This document shows, piece by piece, positions 15,405 through 25,027 of a DNA stretch of 25,053 nt (the stretch's first letter is position 1; every line of letters begins with the position of its first letter). The position numbers and the translations under genes were made by a program. Under the pieces are notes generated by a model, which was not told where the DNA came from, did not search any database, and saw only the letters and a list, made by a program, of their open reading frames with translations. This stretch comes from Bacteroides sp. (GTDB lineage: Bacteria > Bacteroidota > Bacteroidia > Bacteroidales > Bacteroidaceae), in NCBI GenBank assembly GCA_019414725.1, contig DXLM01000048.1, forward strand, positions 1 through 25,053, read 5' to 3'.

Positions 15405-17845
15405 CCTCCGTCATTGGAGCTGAGAGAATAGGAAAACACCAGGCAACTATTGACTGGATTCTTACGGATAGCCGTTCATTGTGTTTTCCGGAAGAAACTT
15501 TATTTTTCGCTTTAAAAACAAAGCGTAATGACGGACATAAATACATACCGGAACTTTACGCCAGAGGGGTGAGAAATTTTGTGGTAACTGATGTGCCAGA
15601 GCAGTTGTCTCATTATGCTGACGCCAATTTTTTGCAAGTTGGAAATACACTGAAAGCTTTGCAGCGTCTGGCTGCCAAACATCGTGAACAGTTCCAGGTT
15701 CCTGTTGTAGGTATTACCGGAAGTAATGGAAAAACAGTGGTGAAGGAATGGATTTATCAACTGTTAAGTCCTGAAAAAGTAATTACCCGTTCACCTCGTA
15801 GTTATAACTCACAGATAGGAGTACCCTTGTCTGTATGGATGATGAACGAACATACTGAGTTGGGTATATTTGAGGCTGGAATTTCAGAAATGGGTGAAAT
15901 GGAAGCATTACAGCCTATCATTCAGCCTACTATCGGAGTGTTGACAAATATCGGTTGGGCACATCAGGAGAATTTTTCTTCTTTGCAGGGTAAATGTATG
16001 GAAAAGCTGCAGCTTTTCAAAGACTGTGATGTCATTATTTATAATGGTGATAATGAGTTGATAAGCAGTTGTGTTTCGAAGTCACTGTTTACATCTCGTG
16101 AGATAGCCTGGTCGATGAAGGATAATGAACGTCCATTGTTCATTGAAAAAATAGAAAAGGATGATACCGGAACTACCGTAAAATATCGCTATCTGGGCTT
16201 TTTGAAGGAGTACCGCATTCCTTTTATAGATGATGCGTCCATTGAAAATTCATTAAATGCTCTTGCTGTGGCATTGTATCTGATGGTTTCTCCTGAGGAT
16301 ATTGCCGAACGGATGGCTCATTTGGAACCAGTTGCCATGCGTCTGGAAGTGAAGGAAGGCAAGAATGGTTGTGTTTTAATAAACGATAGTTATAATTCTG
16401 ATTTTGCTTCACTGGACATTGCTCTTGATTTCATGGCCCGCCGTACAGAAGATAAAGGTCGTCGGCGTACGCTTATTTTATCAGATATTTTGGAGAGTGG
16501 ACAACCTAGTAAATTGCTTTATCGTCAGGTAGCCGATTTGGTACATAGCCGTAAGGTAGACCGTATAATAGGAGTAGGTGAAGAAATATCTGCTGCGGCT
16601 TCACGATTTGAAATCGATAAACGCTTTTTCCGTACAACTGCTGAATTGATAGAATCGGGTATCTTATCTTCGTTGCGCAATGAAGTGGTGTTAATAAAAG
16701 GGGCTCGTGTGTTCCATTTCGATGATATTACAGATTTGTTGGAGTTGAAAGTGCACGAAACGATTCTTGAGATTAATCTTGAGGCTTTGGTCGACAATCT
16801 GAATTATTATCGTAATAAGCTTAAGCCAGATACAAAAATGGTATGTATGGTTAAAGCTTCTGCTTATGGAGCAGGTTCGTTTGAGATAGCGAAGACGCTG
16901 GAGGATCACCGTGTAGATTATCTGGCTGTGGCAGTAGCCGATGAAGGAGCAGACTTGCGTAAGGCTGGAATTAATAGTTCTATAATCATTATGAATCCGG
17001 AACTTACGGCATTTAAAACCATGTTCGACTACAAACTGGAGCCGGAAGTGTACAGTTTTCACTTGCTTGAAGAATTGATTAAGGCTGCCGGACGTGAAGG
17101 CGTTTCCAATTTCCCGATACATATCAAGATTGATACGGGTATGCATCGGTTAGGATTTGCTCCTGAAGAAATCCCAGCCTTGGTAGATCGTTTACATCGT
17201 CAGTCGGCTGTAATTCCTCGTTCTGTATTCTCTCATCTGGTAGGTAGTGATGCCGAACGCTTTGATTCGTTTACTCGCCGGCAAATTGAAACTTTCGAGA
17301 ATGCTTCTGCTGAGCTGCAAGCAGGATTTAGTCATAAAATTTTGCGTCATATTTGTAATACAGCTGGTATCGAACGTTATCCGGGTGCACAGTTTGATAT
17401 GGTTCGTTTAGGCATAGGATTATATGGTATAGATCCTTTTACTAATAAAATTCTGCATAATGTTGGTACCTTGAAAACAACTATCTTGCAAATACACGAT
17501 GTTCCGGCAGATGAAACTGTAGGATATAGCCGGAAGGGAATTCTGACACGTAATTCACGTATTGCTGCAATCCCTATTGGATATGCTGATGGTTTGAACA
17601 GACATTTAGGAAATGGTAATGCTTATTGTCTGGTAAACGGTCAGAAGACTCCTTATGTCGGAAATATCTGTATGGATGTCTGCATGATCGATGTGACAGA
17701 TATTGATTGTAAGGAAGGGGATAAAGCTATTATTTTTGGTGATGAATTACCTGTAACAATATTAGCAGATAAGCTCAATACGATTCCTTATGAAATTTTG
17801 ACAAGTGTATCGAATCGTGTAAAACGTATTTATTATCAGAATTAA
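15380..17845 (+). CDS. murF-alr: Bifunctional MurF-Alr (D-Ala-D-Ala ligase to UDP-MurNAc-tripeptide / alanine racemase)
   Basis: 821-residue fusion. The N-terminal half is MurF, which adds D-Ala-D-Ala to UDP-MurNAc-tripeptide: an N-terminal substrate domain, ATP-binding loop GITGSNGKTV (111-120), SYNSQIGVPLSVW, GISEMGEM, a TNIGWAHQENF segment, and INDSYNSD in place of the more usual DDSYNANP. The C-terminal half (from about 465) is PLP-dependent alanine racemase: PLP lysine Lys492 in MVKASAYGAG, IHIKIDTGMHRLGF, and catalytic Tyr716 in VGYSRKG. Thus one polypeptide makes D-alanine and consumes its dipeptide, with D-Ala-D-Ala ligase acting between. The fusion is known in Bacteroidota. The start overlaps the GSCFA gene by 25 bases. 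A strong terminator follows. Confidence 0.95.
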   Translation: MSNSIEEITSVIGAERIGKHQATIDWILTDSRSLCFPEETLFFALKTKRNDGHKYIPELYARGVRNFVVTDVPEQLSHYADANFLQVGNTLKALQRLAAKHREQFQVPVVGITGSNGKTVVKEWIYQLLSPEKVITRSPRSYNSQIGVPLSVWMMNEHTELGIFEAGISEMGEMEALQPIIQPTIGVLTNIGWAHQENFSSLQGKCMEKLQLFKDCDVIIYNGDNELISSCVSKSLFTSREIAWSMKDNERPLFIEKIEKDDTGTTVKYRYLGFLKEYRIPFIDDASIENSLNALAVALYLMVSPEDIAERMAHLEPVAMRLEVKEGKNGCVLINDSYNSDFASLDIALDFMARRTEDKGRRRTLILSDILESGQPSKLLYRQVADLVHSRKVDRIIGVGEEISAAASRFEIDKRFFRTTAELIESGILSSLRNEVVLIKGARVFHFDDITDLLELKVHETILEINLEALVDNLNYYRNKLKPDTKMVCMVKASAYGAGSFEIAKTLEDHRVDYLAVAVADEGADLRKAGINSSIIIMNPELTAFKTMFDYKLEPEVYSFHLLEELIKAAGREGVSNFPIHIKIDTGMHRLGFAPEEIPALVDRLHRQSAVIPRSVFSHLVGSDAERFDSFTRRQIETFENASAELQAGFSHKILRHICNTAGIERYPGAQFDMVRLGIGLYGIDPFTNKILHNVGTLKTTILQIHDVPADETVGYSRKGILTRNSRIAAIPIGYADGLNRHLGNGNAYCLVNGQKTPYVGNICMDVCMIDVTDIDCKEGDKAIIFGDELPVTILADKLNTIPYEILTSVSNRVKRIYYQN

Positions 17846-17880
17846 GTATTGTGAAATAAAATACTGACTGTTCCAACAGT

Positions 17881-17930
17881 AAAAAGGACCGTATCATTGC
17901 TCTATACGCACTATGATACGGTCCTTTTTT
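17881..17930 (+). terminator. Rho-independent terminator of murF-alr
   Basis: Perfect 17-bp stem AAAAAGGACCGTATCAT (17881-17897) with its complement (17913-17929), a 15-base loop and a T-tract (TTTTTT). A short preceding inverted repeat ACTGTT/AACAGT (17867-17880) may also fold. The A-rich left arm would also let it work on the other strand. Confidence 0.93.
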
Positions 17931-18041
17931 GTATCTATCCTTTTTGATTTTGACGGTAAATAGTATACAATAGTAGAAGATCTTGGTGAGTTATTACACT
18001 TCAATGTCTAAAAAGTAAACATCAGTACAAGTGTTTTGATG

Positions 18042-18049
18042 TATTTTTG
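18042..18049 (+). promoter_or_regulatory. Candidate -7 element of the esterase gene
   Basis: TATTTTTG matches TAnnTTTG and lies 42 bases before the ATG at 18092, giving a leader of about 36 bases. No good -33 TTTG is seen at the usual distance. Confidence 0.35.
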
Positions 18050-18091
18050 CTATTGGTAAAATATTGTTCAACCGAATCAATTGGTATAGAT

Positions 18092-19405
18092 ATGAAAAAC
18101 GTAAAGTCTTTATTCTTGAAGGGAGGTTTTATTTGTGCATTTATGTTTTCAGCTCTCTCTTCTACCGCCGAGAATTATCCTTATCGAAGTGATGTATTAT
18201 GGGTAACAGTACCCGATCATGCTGACTGGTTGTATAAAATGGGAGAAAAGGCTCAAGTAGAAGTTCAGTTTTATAAATATGGTATTCCTCAGGATGGGGT
18301 GGAAGTGAAATATGAACTCGGGGGCGATATGATGCCAGCAGATAAAACTGGCTCCGTGAAGCTGAAAAACGGACGTGCTGTCATTAATGTCGGAACGATG
18401 AAAAATCCAGGATTCCGTGACTGTCGTCTGGTTGCTGTTGTGAATGGTAAAACGTATAAATATCACGTTAAGGTTGGTTTCTCTCCCGAGAAGCTGCAAC
18501 CATATACGGAGCTTCCTGACGATTTTAATCAGTTCTGGCAAAAAAATATGGAAGATGCGGCACGGTGTCCGTTGAAATATACCATAAAACCAGCTCCTGA
18601 ATATTCTACAGAAAAGGCTGACTGTTATTTGGTTAAGCTGCAATGCTTCCGCCCCGGTTCGTATATTTACGGTTATCTTACCCGTCCAAAAGCTCCAGGG
18701 AAATATCCTGTGGTATTGTGCCCTCCGGGAGCTGGAGTAAAGACTATCAAGGAGCCCAAGCGTCATATTTATTATGCTGAAGAGGGATGCATCCGTCTGG
18801 AAATGGAAATTCATGGCTTGAATCCGGAAATGTCTACCGAAGAGTTTAAGGAAATTTCGTCTGCTTTTGGAAACTATCTGGTTAATGGTATAGACAACCG
18901 GGATAATTATTATATGAAAAAAGTCTATATGAGTTGTGTACGTGCTATTGACTTCCTTACTTCTCAACCTGATTGGGATGGAAAAAATGTAATAGTTCAG
19001 GGCGGTAGTCAAGGGGGAGCGCTTGCTATTGTTACGGCAGGACTGGATAAGCGTGTTACAGCGTGTGTAGCTAATCATCCGGCATTGAGTGATATGGCTG
19101 GTTATAAGGCAGGACGTGCGGGAGGATATCCGCATTTGTTCAAAAACTATAAAGGCATGGATACTCCCGAAAAAATAAGTACATTAGCTTATTATGACGT
19201 TGTAAATTTTGCAAAGCAGATAAAAGTTCCGGTATATATTACCTGGGGGTATAATGATGATACTTGTCCTCCTACTACCAGCTATATTGTTTACAATGTG
19301 CTCGATTGTCCGAAAGATGCTCTTATTACTCCTATAAACGAGCATTGGACCTCAGATGATACGGAATATGGACAGTTGAAATGGATTCAGAAACATCTTA
19401 AATGA
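18092..19405 (+). CDS. Secreted acetylxylan esterase-like alpha/beta hydrolase
   Basis: 437-residue exported enzyme. Signal peptide about 1-26 (MKNVKSLFLKGG, hydrophobic core, cleavage near SSTA-EN). An N-terminal beta-sandwich-like region (about 30-130, alternating-strand pattern) precedes the catalytic domain of the acetylxylan esterase/cephalosporin deacetylase (AXE1) type. Catalytic triad candidates: Ser306 in QGGSQGGAL, Asp389 in WGYNDDTCPPTT, His418 in NEHW. The cap motif FRPGSYIYGYLTRPK and the block PVVLCPPGAG (206-215) fit the fold. Such enzymes remove acetyl groups from polysaccharides or oligosaccharides. It converges on a susD/susC pair, which suggests polysaccharide use, but it has its own promoter. 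Alternative in-frame start at 18047 would break the signal peptide. Substrate unknown. Confidence 0.85.
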   Translation: MKNVKSLFLKGGFICAFMFSALSSTAENYPYRSDVLWVTVPDHADWLYKMGEKAQVEVQFYKYGIPQDGVEVKYELGGDMMPADKTGSVKLKNGRAVINVGTMKNPGFRDCRLVAVVNGKTYKYHVKVGFSPEKLQPYTELPDDFNQFWQKNMEDAARCPLKYTIKPAPEYSTEKADCYLVKLQCFRPGSYIYGYLTRPKAPGKYPVVLCPPGAGVKTIKEPKRHIYYAEEGCIRLEMEIHGLNPEMSTEEFKEISSAFGNYLVNGIDNRDNYYMKKVYMSCVRAIDFLTSQPDWDGKNVIVQGGSQGGALAIVTAGLDKRVTACVANHPALSDMAGYKAGRAGGYPHLFKNYKGMDTPEKISTLAYYDVVNFAKQIKVPVYITWGYNDDTCPPTTSYIVYNVLDCPKDALITPINEHWTSDDTEYGQLKWIQKHLK

Positions 19406-19514
19406 GTGAGGGGGATAGAACTTGTCTAAACTAGGAATATGTTCATTTCCTAGGAAATTAGCTTTAAAATAAGATGGATACTTCTTTTTTATAGAGGAGG
19501 GGAACTGATAATTT

Positions 19515-19560
19515 AATAGTCCTATCATTACTTCTAAATGTGAAGCATGATAGGACTATT
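19515..19560. terminator. Bidirectional terminator between esterase and susD
   Basis: A 14-bp perfect stem AATAGTCCTATCAT (19515-19528) with its complement (19547-19560) continues inward as CTTC/GAAG (19531-19534 and 19542-19545). T-rich sequence follows on the plus strand (ATTTTATATT) and weaker T-rich sequence on the minus strand. It lies between convergent genes and probably serves both. A smaller inverted repeat CTAGGAA/TTCCTAG (19431-19453) sits just after the esterase stop. Confidence 0.85.
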
Positions 19561-19627
19561 TTATATTCTCATTTTACTAATGATAGCTTTGGATATAATT
19601 AAAAATTTTCTTTTGAAAAAGATATTT

Positions 19628-21718
19628 TTAGTATCCAGGCAATTGTGTTAAATTAGGATTGTCAACTAATGGATGTCCAGGACTTTTTGCTGCAAATGGG
19701 CATAATTCTGATTTATTTTCTTGAAAACCATAATATAGTCCGTCACTTCCATCTGCAGATTCAATCCATGTTGGATATTTTCCACCATTTTCAGCAGATC
19801 CGGTAGGTAGGGTATAAATGATTTTTCCTATTTGTAATGTGTTGAATCCTGCTCTGAATCCGACCATTTTACGGGAATTGCCATTAAAAGTGCTAGTATA
19901 TGCTTCAAACATATTTACAGGATACCATTTGTCACCATTGCTGACCTCAATATTATGTGCTTTTACTATATTTAATATTTTCTCTTGGAAAGCATCATAT
20001 TCTTCTTTGGCTGTAGGTACATTCTTTACAACCTCAATTTCTGATGGATCTGTTAAATCTATGTAATCAACAGCAAGAAATTTATCTCCGTATTCTTGAG
20101 CATCTATATGAAATTTGTATAAACGATATGTAGGTATATTTGCATATTCATTTTTACGATCTGATAAATCTTTCATTGCTTGTTTAGTTTTAGCTAACTC
20201 TTTTGTTAGTCGATTCATACGTATCAAGTCGGTGCGTAATGTAAATTCTGTAGCAAATTCCCATTTACGCTCTTGTACAATAGCATCATCAAAAGCCTCC
20301 TGTTCATTAGGGATTGTAAGCTCTTCACCGACACCTGCACGGTTACGTACTTCTTGTAGTGCGTTTTTGGCAGCCTGAGTAGGACCGTTGTTTAAATAGT
20401 TTTGAGTTTCAGCATACATTAGTAATACATCTGCGTAACGGAAAATAGGAATATCTAGGTTACGTTGTTTATTTGATTGAGGGGCAACGCACCATGAAAG
20501 ACGGAATTTGCCCGGCATTATGCAAGAGTAAGTTGTTCCTACATCAACCCAAGTGTCATTAGCACTTCCTTTTTCTAGGAAATAAATGCTATATGAGGTA
20601 CATGAAACATCGCGGCGTGTATCTTTGGGATTGAATGATAGGTAATATGTGGGTAACATGAATTGCATAGCTTTCAATGAGCCATATTTACCACCTCGTG
20701 AACCAGGCTGAGCATAAGTTGTAAATTGAGAATTTGTTACGTCACCATATTGTGCTGTTTCCCATAATATTTCTGTATTGGTGGCTGCGAAATTTCTTTG
20801 GCAGTGATTGTACCATAGATATTGGAAACCACTCATGTCTTCATGAGCTTGTACTAACGAGTTACTTCCGTGGTTTATAATTTGGAAGCAAGCATTATCT
20901 GCTATTTGGTAAAGTTCTTTTACTCGGGTTGCATCATCACGACGAGCCATCTTGAGTGTAGCTGGATCATTAGTTTCTAGATTCCAACGGAGTGAGTACC
21001 CTCCTGCATAAAGAGCTAAACGAGCTAATAATGCATAAGCTCCTTGCTTAGTTATACGTTCAGGAGTCTGATAGTCGCTTTCTTCAAACCAAGGTAGCCA
21101 GTCAATAACACTTTGCACTTCTGAAATAACTTTGTCATAAATTTCATCACGTGATGAACGCTTAGGATAAAATGTATTTTCATCGTTAGGATCCATTTCT
21201 TCTAAAGGAGTGTAAACAGCAGGTACATCTCCATATATGCGGATTAAGTTTAAGTAACAAAATGCTCTGATACAGATGGCTTCACCTAATAATTGATTGC
21301 GTTTTTCAGTTTCTGGCATTTTGCTTAAATTTGAGATGGCAATATTGGTCGCTTCAATAATACGATATTGTTCTTTGTAAATAGTAGTTACTGTTGCGGG
21401 AATTAAAGCATCAAATTTGTAATTACACATCATATATTTGCTATTATTTGTAGAGCCATCTTCGCATGAGTGCATAACTGTTTCTCCCATACCTAATTGG
21501 TAAAACATTTCGTTATGTATCAATCCACGGTAACAACCTTGTACAAATTTATCAGCTCTAACCTCATCACTGAAAGTGGTTTCTATATCATCGCTAGTAT
21601 AAGCTTCCATTTCTAACCAGTCAGAACAAGATGTCATACTTGTTCCTAAGCTTAATGAGACTGTTACTAATGCTGATAAAATTAGTTTTCTTCTTAATGT
21701 TGATGTTATATTTTTCAT
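19628..21718 (-). CDS. SusD/RagB family outer-membrane lipoprotein
   Basis: 696-residue surface glycan-binding lipoprotein that caps a SusC partner and captures ligand for import. Type II signal peptide with lipidated Cys31 (SLSLGTSMTSC), followed by SDWLEM. Family features: the TPR-like helical core with EAICIRAFCYLNLIRIYGDV near the N-terminal third (the alanine-rich 'RAFCYLNL' block), and the C-terminal block RYADVLLMYAETQNYL with ALQEVRNRAG and VQERKWEFATEFTLRTDLIR. It is longer than SusD (551 residues), mostly in the C-terminal third (after about 510), so it may bind a different ligand. It begins 15 bases after the susC stop and is surely co-transcribed. Confidence 0.94.
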   Translation of the reverse strand: MKNITSTLRRKLILSALVTVSLSLGTSMTSCSDWLEMEAYTSDDIETTFSDEVRADKFVQGCYRGLIHNEMFYQLGMGETVMHSCEDGSTNNSKYMMCNYKFDALIPATVTTIYKEQYRIIEATNIAISNLSKMPETEKRNQLLGEAICIRAFCYLNLIRIYGDVPAVYTPLEEMDPNDENTFYPKRSSRDEIYDKVISEVQSVIDWLPWFEESDYQTPERITKQGAYALLARLALYAGGYSLRWNLETNDPATLKMARRDDATRVKELYQIADNACFQIINHGSNSLVQAHEDMSGFQYLWYNHCQRNFAATNTEILWETAQYGDVTNSQFTTYAQPGSRGGKYGSLKAMQFMLPTYYLSFNPKDTRRDVSCTSYSIYFLEKGSANDTWVDVGTTYSCIMPGKFRLSWCVAPQSNKQRNLDIPIFRYADVLLMYAETQNYLNNGPTQAAKNALQEVRNRAGVGEELTIPNEQEAFDDAIVQERKWEFATEFTLRTDLIRMNRLTKELAKTKQAMKDLSDRKNEYANIPTYRLYKFHIDAQEYGDKFLAVDYIDLTDPSEIEVVKNVPTAKEEYDAFQEKILNIVKAHNIEVSNGDKWYPVNMFEAYTSTFNGNSRKMVGFRAGFNTLQIGKIIYTLPTGSAENGGKYPTWIESADGSDGLYYGFQENKSELCPFAAKSPGHPLVDNPNLTQLPGY

Positions 21719-21733
21719 GATTGTATCAGTTTT

Positions 21734-24700
21734 TTAGAATGTTAAATTAAGACCTATAACATAGCTTCTGGAACGTGGATACATGGAGCTGTCATATCCA
21801 GGAGTACAAACCACATTGTCATTTGCTGATTTTACTTCAGGGTCGTAGCCAGAATATCCGCAAATTGTGGCTAAGTTGTTAGCCGTGAAATAGATTCGGG
21901 CATTTGAAATCATTACTTTTGTTGTCCATGCTTTAGGGAATGTGTAGCCTAATGTCACTTGTGCGATACGCAGGTATGAACCGTCTTCTACGTAATATGA
22001 AGATGGATAAAATCCGCTGGTAGCATTGTTGAGGCTCAAACTCCACAAACGGTTGCTTTCACTAGGATTCAGTTCTTTTAATCTGGCTAATGTTGTAGCT
22101 TTTTTTCCTGTAGCCGGATCAATTACACGGTAATAGTTATTAAACTCGGTTGGAATGTTTTGGAATTGTGCATATGGTGACATACTTTGTTTTGTAGCAT
22201 TGTAGATGTCTTGTCCAAGGGCAAATTTCATGAAGACGCTTAAGTCGAACCCCTTGTAGCTGAAGCTATTGTTGAAACCACCTATGCAAGTCGGTGTACC
22301 GTTACCGATTTTTACATTTTTTCTTGTGAAGATAGGGTTTCCGTTTTCATCTACATCGTCGGCTGCATATTTTATATCGCCTGGTTGAACACTTCCTTCC
22401 GATGGTCTTACTACTCCGTCGTGCAAGGTGAAGACTGTATTTCCATCGGCATCTTTACTTTCTATAAAGTCTTCCGTTGTATAAACACCTTCATAGACAT
22501 ATCCATACATATCTCCTAGCCCTTGTCCTACAGTAGCATAGTAAGTAACCATTCCAGAGCGGCTGTTTCCTACTGCAAATGTTTTTTCATTCAGCCCTTC
22601 TTCAAGTGATTCAACATGTGATGAGTTAAATGACAAGTTTAAATCACTAGTCCAGCTAAAATCTTTTGTGCGTACGTTTACAGTGTTTAAAGTGAATTCC
22701 CATCCACGGTTTCGCATTTTTCCCACATTTTGGTATTGGTTTTTATAGCCGGTAGAACTAGGAATAACGCATTGCATTAGTAAATCTTTAGATTGATTGT
22801 TATACCATTCTGCTGTAAAGTTGATGCGGCTGTTGAAAAATGATAAATCAAGTCCGACGTTGGTCGAGATTAATGTTTCCCATTTCAAGTCTTTGTTACC
22901 TAAAGTTTCTCCAGGCAAATAGGCAGAATTTCCTGCATCACTATTAATCGGGTAGCTGGTTTGCTGAATGCTCGTAACGTATAGACGGTCTCCGATACCA
23001 TTGTTACCGGTTGTACCGTAACCAATACGTAATTTCATGTTGTTTATGATATTTTCTATTTGATGACCTTTCCAGAAAGCTTCTTCTGATATACGCCATG
23101 CTGCTGAAACTGAAGGGAATATGCCCCATTTGTTTGCCGGTGCAAATTTACTAGATCCGTCGCCTCGTAAAGTTGCTGTAAACAAGTATCGTTCGTCAAA
23201 CGTATAATTGGCACGGATGAAAGCAGAAACCATACCGCTATGCGAATGACCTGCATCTTTTTCATAGACTTCTGCTTGGTCAATCTGGTCCAATCCATGG
23301 TTAGGATACGGGAATTTTCTGAGTTTCATTGAATTTTTCTCTGACTCAGAGTAGGTGACTTCATGTCCTAGCAATACATTAACTTTATGCTTTTGGGCAA
23401 ATGTCTGATTATAATTTAATGTATTTGTAATTTGATATTTGTAAGATTCTTTGTTCCCAATACTTCCATTTATACCTGTATTCTCGGGATCCATGATATA
23501 AGATGTAGAATTTTCATCGGCAAAGGATGTCGATTTTGAGTTTGACCAGGTATAACTTCCTGCCACTCTATATGTAAAGTATTTAAGAAAATCGAATTCA
23601 ATTCCGGCATTTACGCTGAATAGACGAGACCGACTGTTAGAGGTTGAAGCATTATTCTGTACTAAAGGATTAGGCGTATTGAATGCAGAATCCATGCTAG
23701 TATAGTCTGGATATGTTTGAGTGTACAACAATTCGTCTTGTGTAAAAAGCGTTCCTCCGTGAATGGGTTGCAACAGTACATTTCGCATACCGTCGTATTT
23801 ACCACCTCCATCGGTACTTTTATTAGAAAACATTGTATTTACGTCTAGTCGGATTCCTTTATATAATTCTGAATTGATTTTTGCACGGAATGAACTTTTG
23901 TTAGAGGAGTGATTTGCTAAAAGACCATCTTGTCCATTATAATTATAACTTAACATGACTTGAGTCTTTTCTGTTCCTGTTGAGATATTTACATTATGAC
24001 TTTGTGTCATAGCTGATCCTCCAAAAACTTCTTCTTGCCAGTTAATACCTTCTGTTCCTGAATAACGATTTGCGATGCGTTCATAGGCTCCTGTATAAAA
24101 GTCATCTTGATCAATTCCTATGGCATTATCGTATACATTAGAGTATGCTGTTAACGCATTTTCTCGCATAGCAGCAAATTCATATTGATATTTTACATAC
24201 TCTTCTACGTTATTTAGCATATCTAGTTTTTTTGCTAATTTGTCAAACGAAAAATATGTATTGTATGAAATTTGTGTTTTACCTTTTTTACCTGATTTTG
24301 TTGTTATTACAATGATACCATTGGAGCCACGTGCACCATAAATGGCTGTTGATGAAGCATCTTTTAAGACATCTATACTTTCAATATCGTTAATATCAAT
24401 ATTATCGAGTGCATCTCCCATTTCAAATCCATCGACAATATAAAGTGGTTCTGTCCCTTGAGTAAGAGACATACCACCTCGAATAGTAATATTGGCACTT
24501 GCCCCTGGAGCACCACTAGCTGTTACAATATTGACACCTGCTGCTTTTCCTTGTAAGGCTTGCATAGCTGTGGTTACAGGAACATTCGCAAGTTCTTTTC
24601 CTCCAACTGAAGAAATAGCTCCAGTTAGGTCTTTGCGTTGTACCTTTGCATATCCAATAGCAACAACTTCATCCAGCATTTGGCTGCTTTCTGATAAAGT

Positions 24701-24988
24701 AATGTTAATTGTTGTACGCCCTTTTATAGGAACAATTTGGGTTTCATATCCCACATAAGAAAAGATTAATTCCTGAGCTGATTCTGGAACGGAAATACTA
24801 TATGTACCTTCTATGTCAGTGATGGTACCAAGTGATTTGTTGCCTTTGATTGTGACGGAGGCTCCGATAACTACGTCATTAGCATCTCTTACCGTACCGG
24901 TAATCGTTTTGTTCTGTGCTAGAACATTTAGTGAAGAGCTTATTAATAAGATTAATAATAAGCTGATTTGTTTTTGTACGCTTCTCAT
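21734..24988 (-). CDS. SusC/RagA family TonB-dependent transporter
   Basis: 1084-residue outer-membrane transporter that imports glycan or peptide fragments using TonB energy, paired with the SusD-like lipoprotein. Layout: signal peptide 1-24 (cleavage near VLA-QNK); carboxypeptidase-D-like domain about 28-98 (ITGTVRDANDVVIGASVTIK, with DIEGTYSISVP and FSYVGYETQ); plug domain about 105-230 with ELANVPVTTAMQALQGKAAG, LYIVDG and the SusC signature DVLKDASSTAIYGARGSNGI (206-225) followed by IVITT; then a long beta barrel ending in an aromatic C-terminus (IGLNLTF). There is no N-terminal STN domain, so it is not of the sigma/anti-sigma sensing type. The start ATG (24988) lies in a leader with a hairpin. 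Substrate cannot be told from sequence. Confidence 0.95.
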   Translation of the reverse strand: MRSVQKQISLLLILLISSSLNVLAQNKTITGTVRDANDVVIGASVTIKGNKSLGTITDIEGTYSISVPESAQELIFSYVGYETQIVPIKGRTTINITLSESSQMLDEVVAIGYAKVQRKDLTGAISSVGGKELANVPVTTAMQALQGKAAGVNIVTASGAPGASANITIRGGMSLTQGTEPLYIVDGFEMGDALDNIDINDIESIDVLKDASSTAIYGARGSNGIIVITTKSGKKGKTQISYNTYFSFDKLAKKLDMLNNVEEYVKYQYEFAAMRENALTAYSNVYDNAIGIDQDDFYTGAYERIANRYSGTEGINWQEEVFGGSAMTQSHNVNISTGTEKTQVMLSYNYNGQDGLLANHSSNKSSFRAKINSELYKGIRLDVNTMFSNKSTDGGGKYDGMRNVLLQPIHGGTLFTQDELLYTQTYPDYTSMDSAFNTPNPLVQNNASTSNSRSRLFSVNAGIEFDFLKYFTYRVAGSYTWSNSKSTSFADENSTSYIMDPENTGINGSIGNKESYKYQITNTLNYNQTFAQKHKVNVLLGHEVTYSESEKNSMKLRKFPYPNHGLDQIDQAEVYEKDAGHSHSGMVSAFIRANYTFDERYLFTATLRGDGSSKFAPANKWGIFPSVSAAWRISEEAFWKGHQIENIINNMKLRIGYGTTGNNGIGDRLYVTSIQQTSYPINSDAGNSAYLPGETLGNKDLKWETLISTNVGLDLSFFNSRINFTAEWYNNQSKDLLMQCVIPSSTGYKNQYQNVGKMRNRGWEFTLNTVNVRTKDFSWTSDLNLSFNSSHVESLEEGLNEKTFAVGNSRSGMVTYYATVGQGLGDMYGYVYEGVYTTEDFIESKDADGNTVFTLHDGVVRPSEGSVQPGDIKYAADDVDENGNPIFTRKNVKIGNGTPTCIGGFNNSFSYKGFDLSVFMKFALGQDIYNATKQSMSPYAQFQNIPTEFNNYYRVIDPATGKKATTLARLKELNPSESNRLWSLSLNNATSGFYPSSYYVEDGSYLRIAQVTLGYTFPKAWTTKVMISNARIYFTANNLATICGYSGYDPEVKSANDNVVCTPGYDSSMYPRSRSYVIGLNLTF

Positions 24989-25007
24989 AGATTATCTGTA
25001 ACAATAC

Positions 25008-25027
25008 TTCGGTAAATTTTTACCGAA
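25008..25027. promoter_or_regulatory. Hairpin/palindrome upstream of susC
   Basis: TTCGGTAA (25008-25015) and TTACCGAA (25020-25027) are perfect complements around a 4-base loop, 19 bases upstream of the susC start. It may be an operator for a regulator of the locus or a leader-RNA hairpin. No clear -7 element is visible before the window ends. Confidence 0.4.

Noticed and set aside
16691..17146. Minus-strand ORF (151 codons) opposite the Alr half of the fusion
   Set aside because: Antisense to the PLP-binding region with strong family motifs; no domain in its own translation.
18197..19135. Long minus-strand ORF (312 codons) opposite the esterase
   Set aside because: It is fully antisense to a well-supported gene, has no recognisable domain and a composition of reversed codons (many Ile, Ser, Arg, His).
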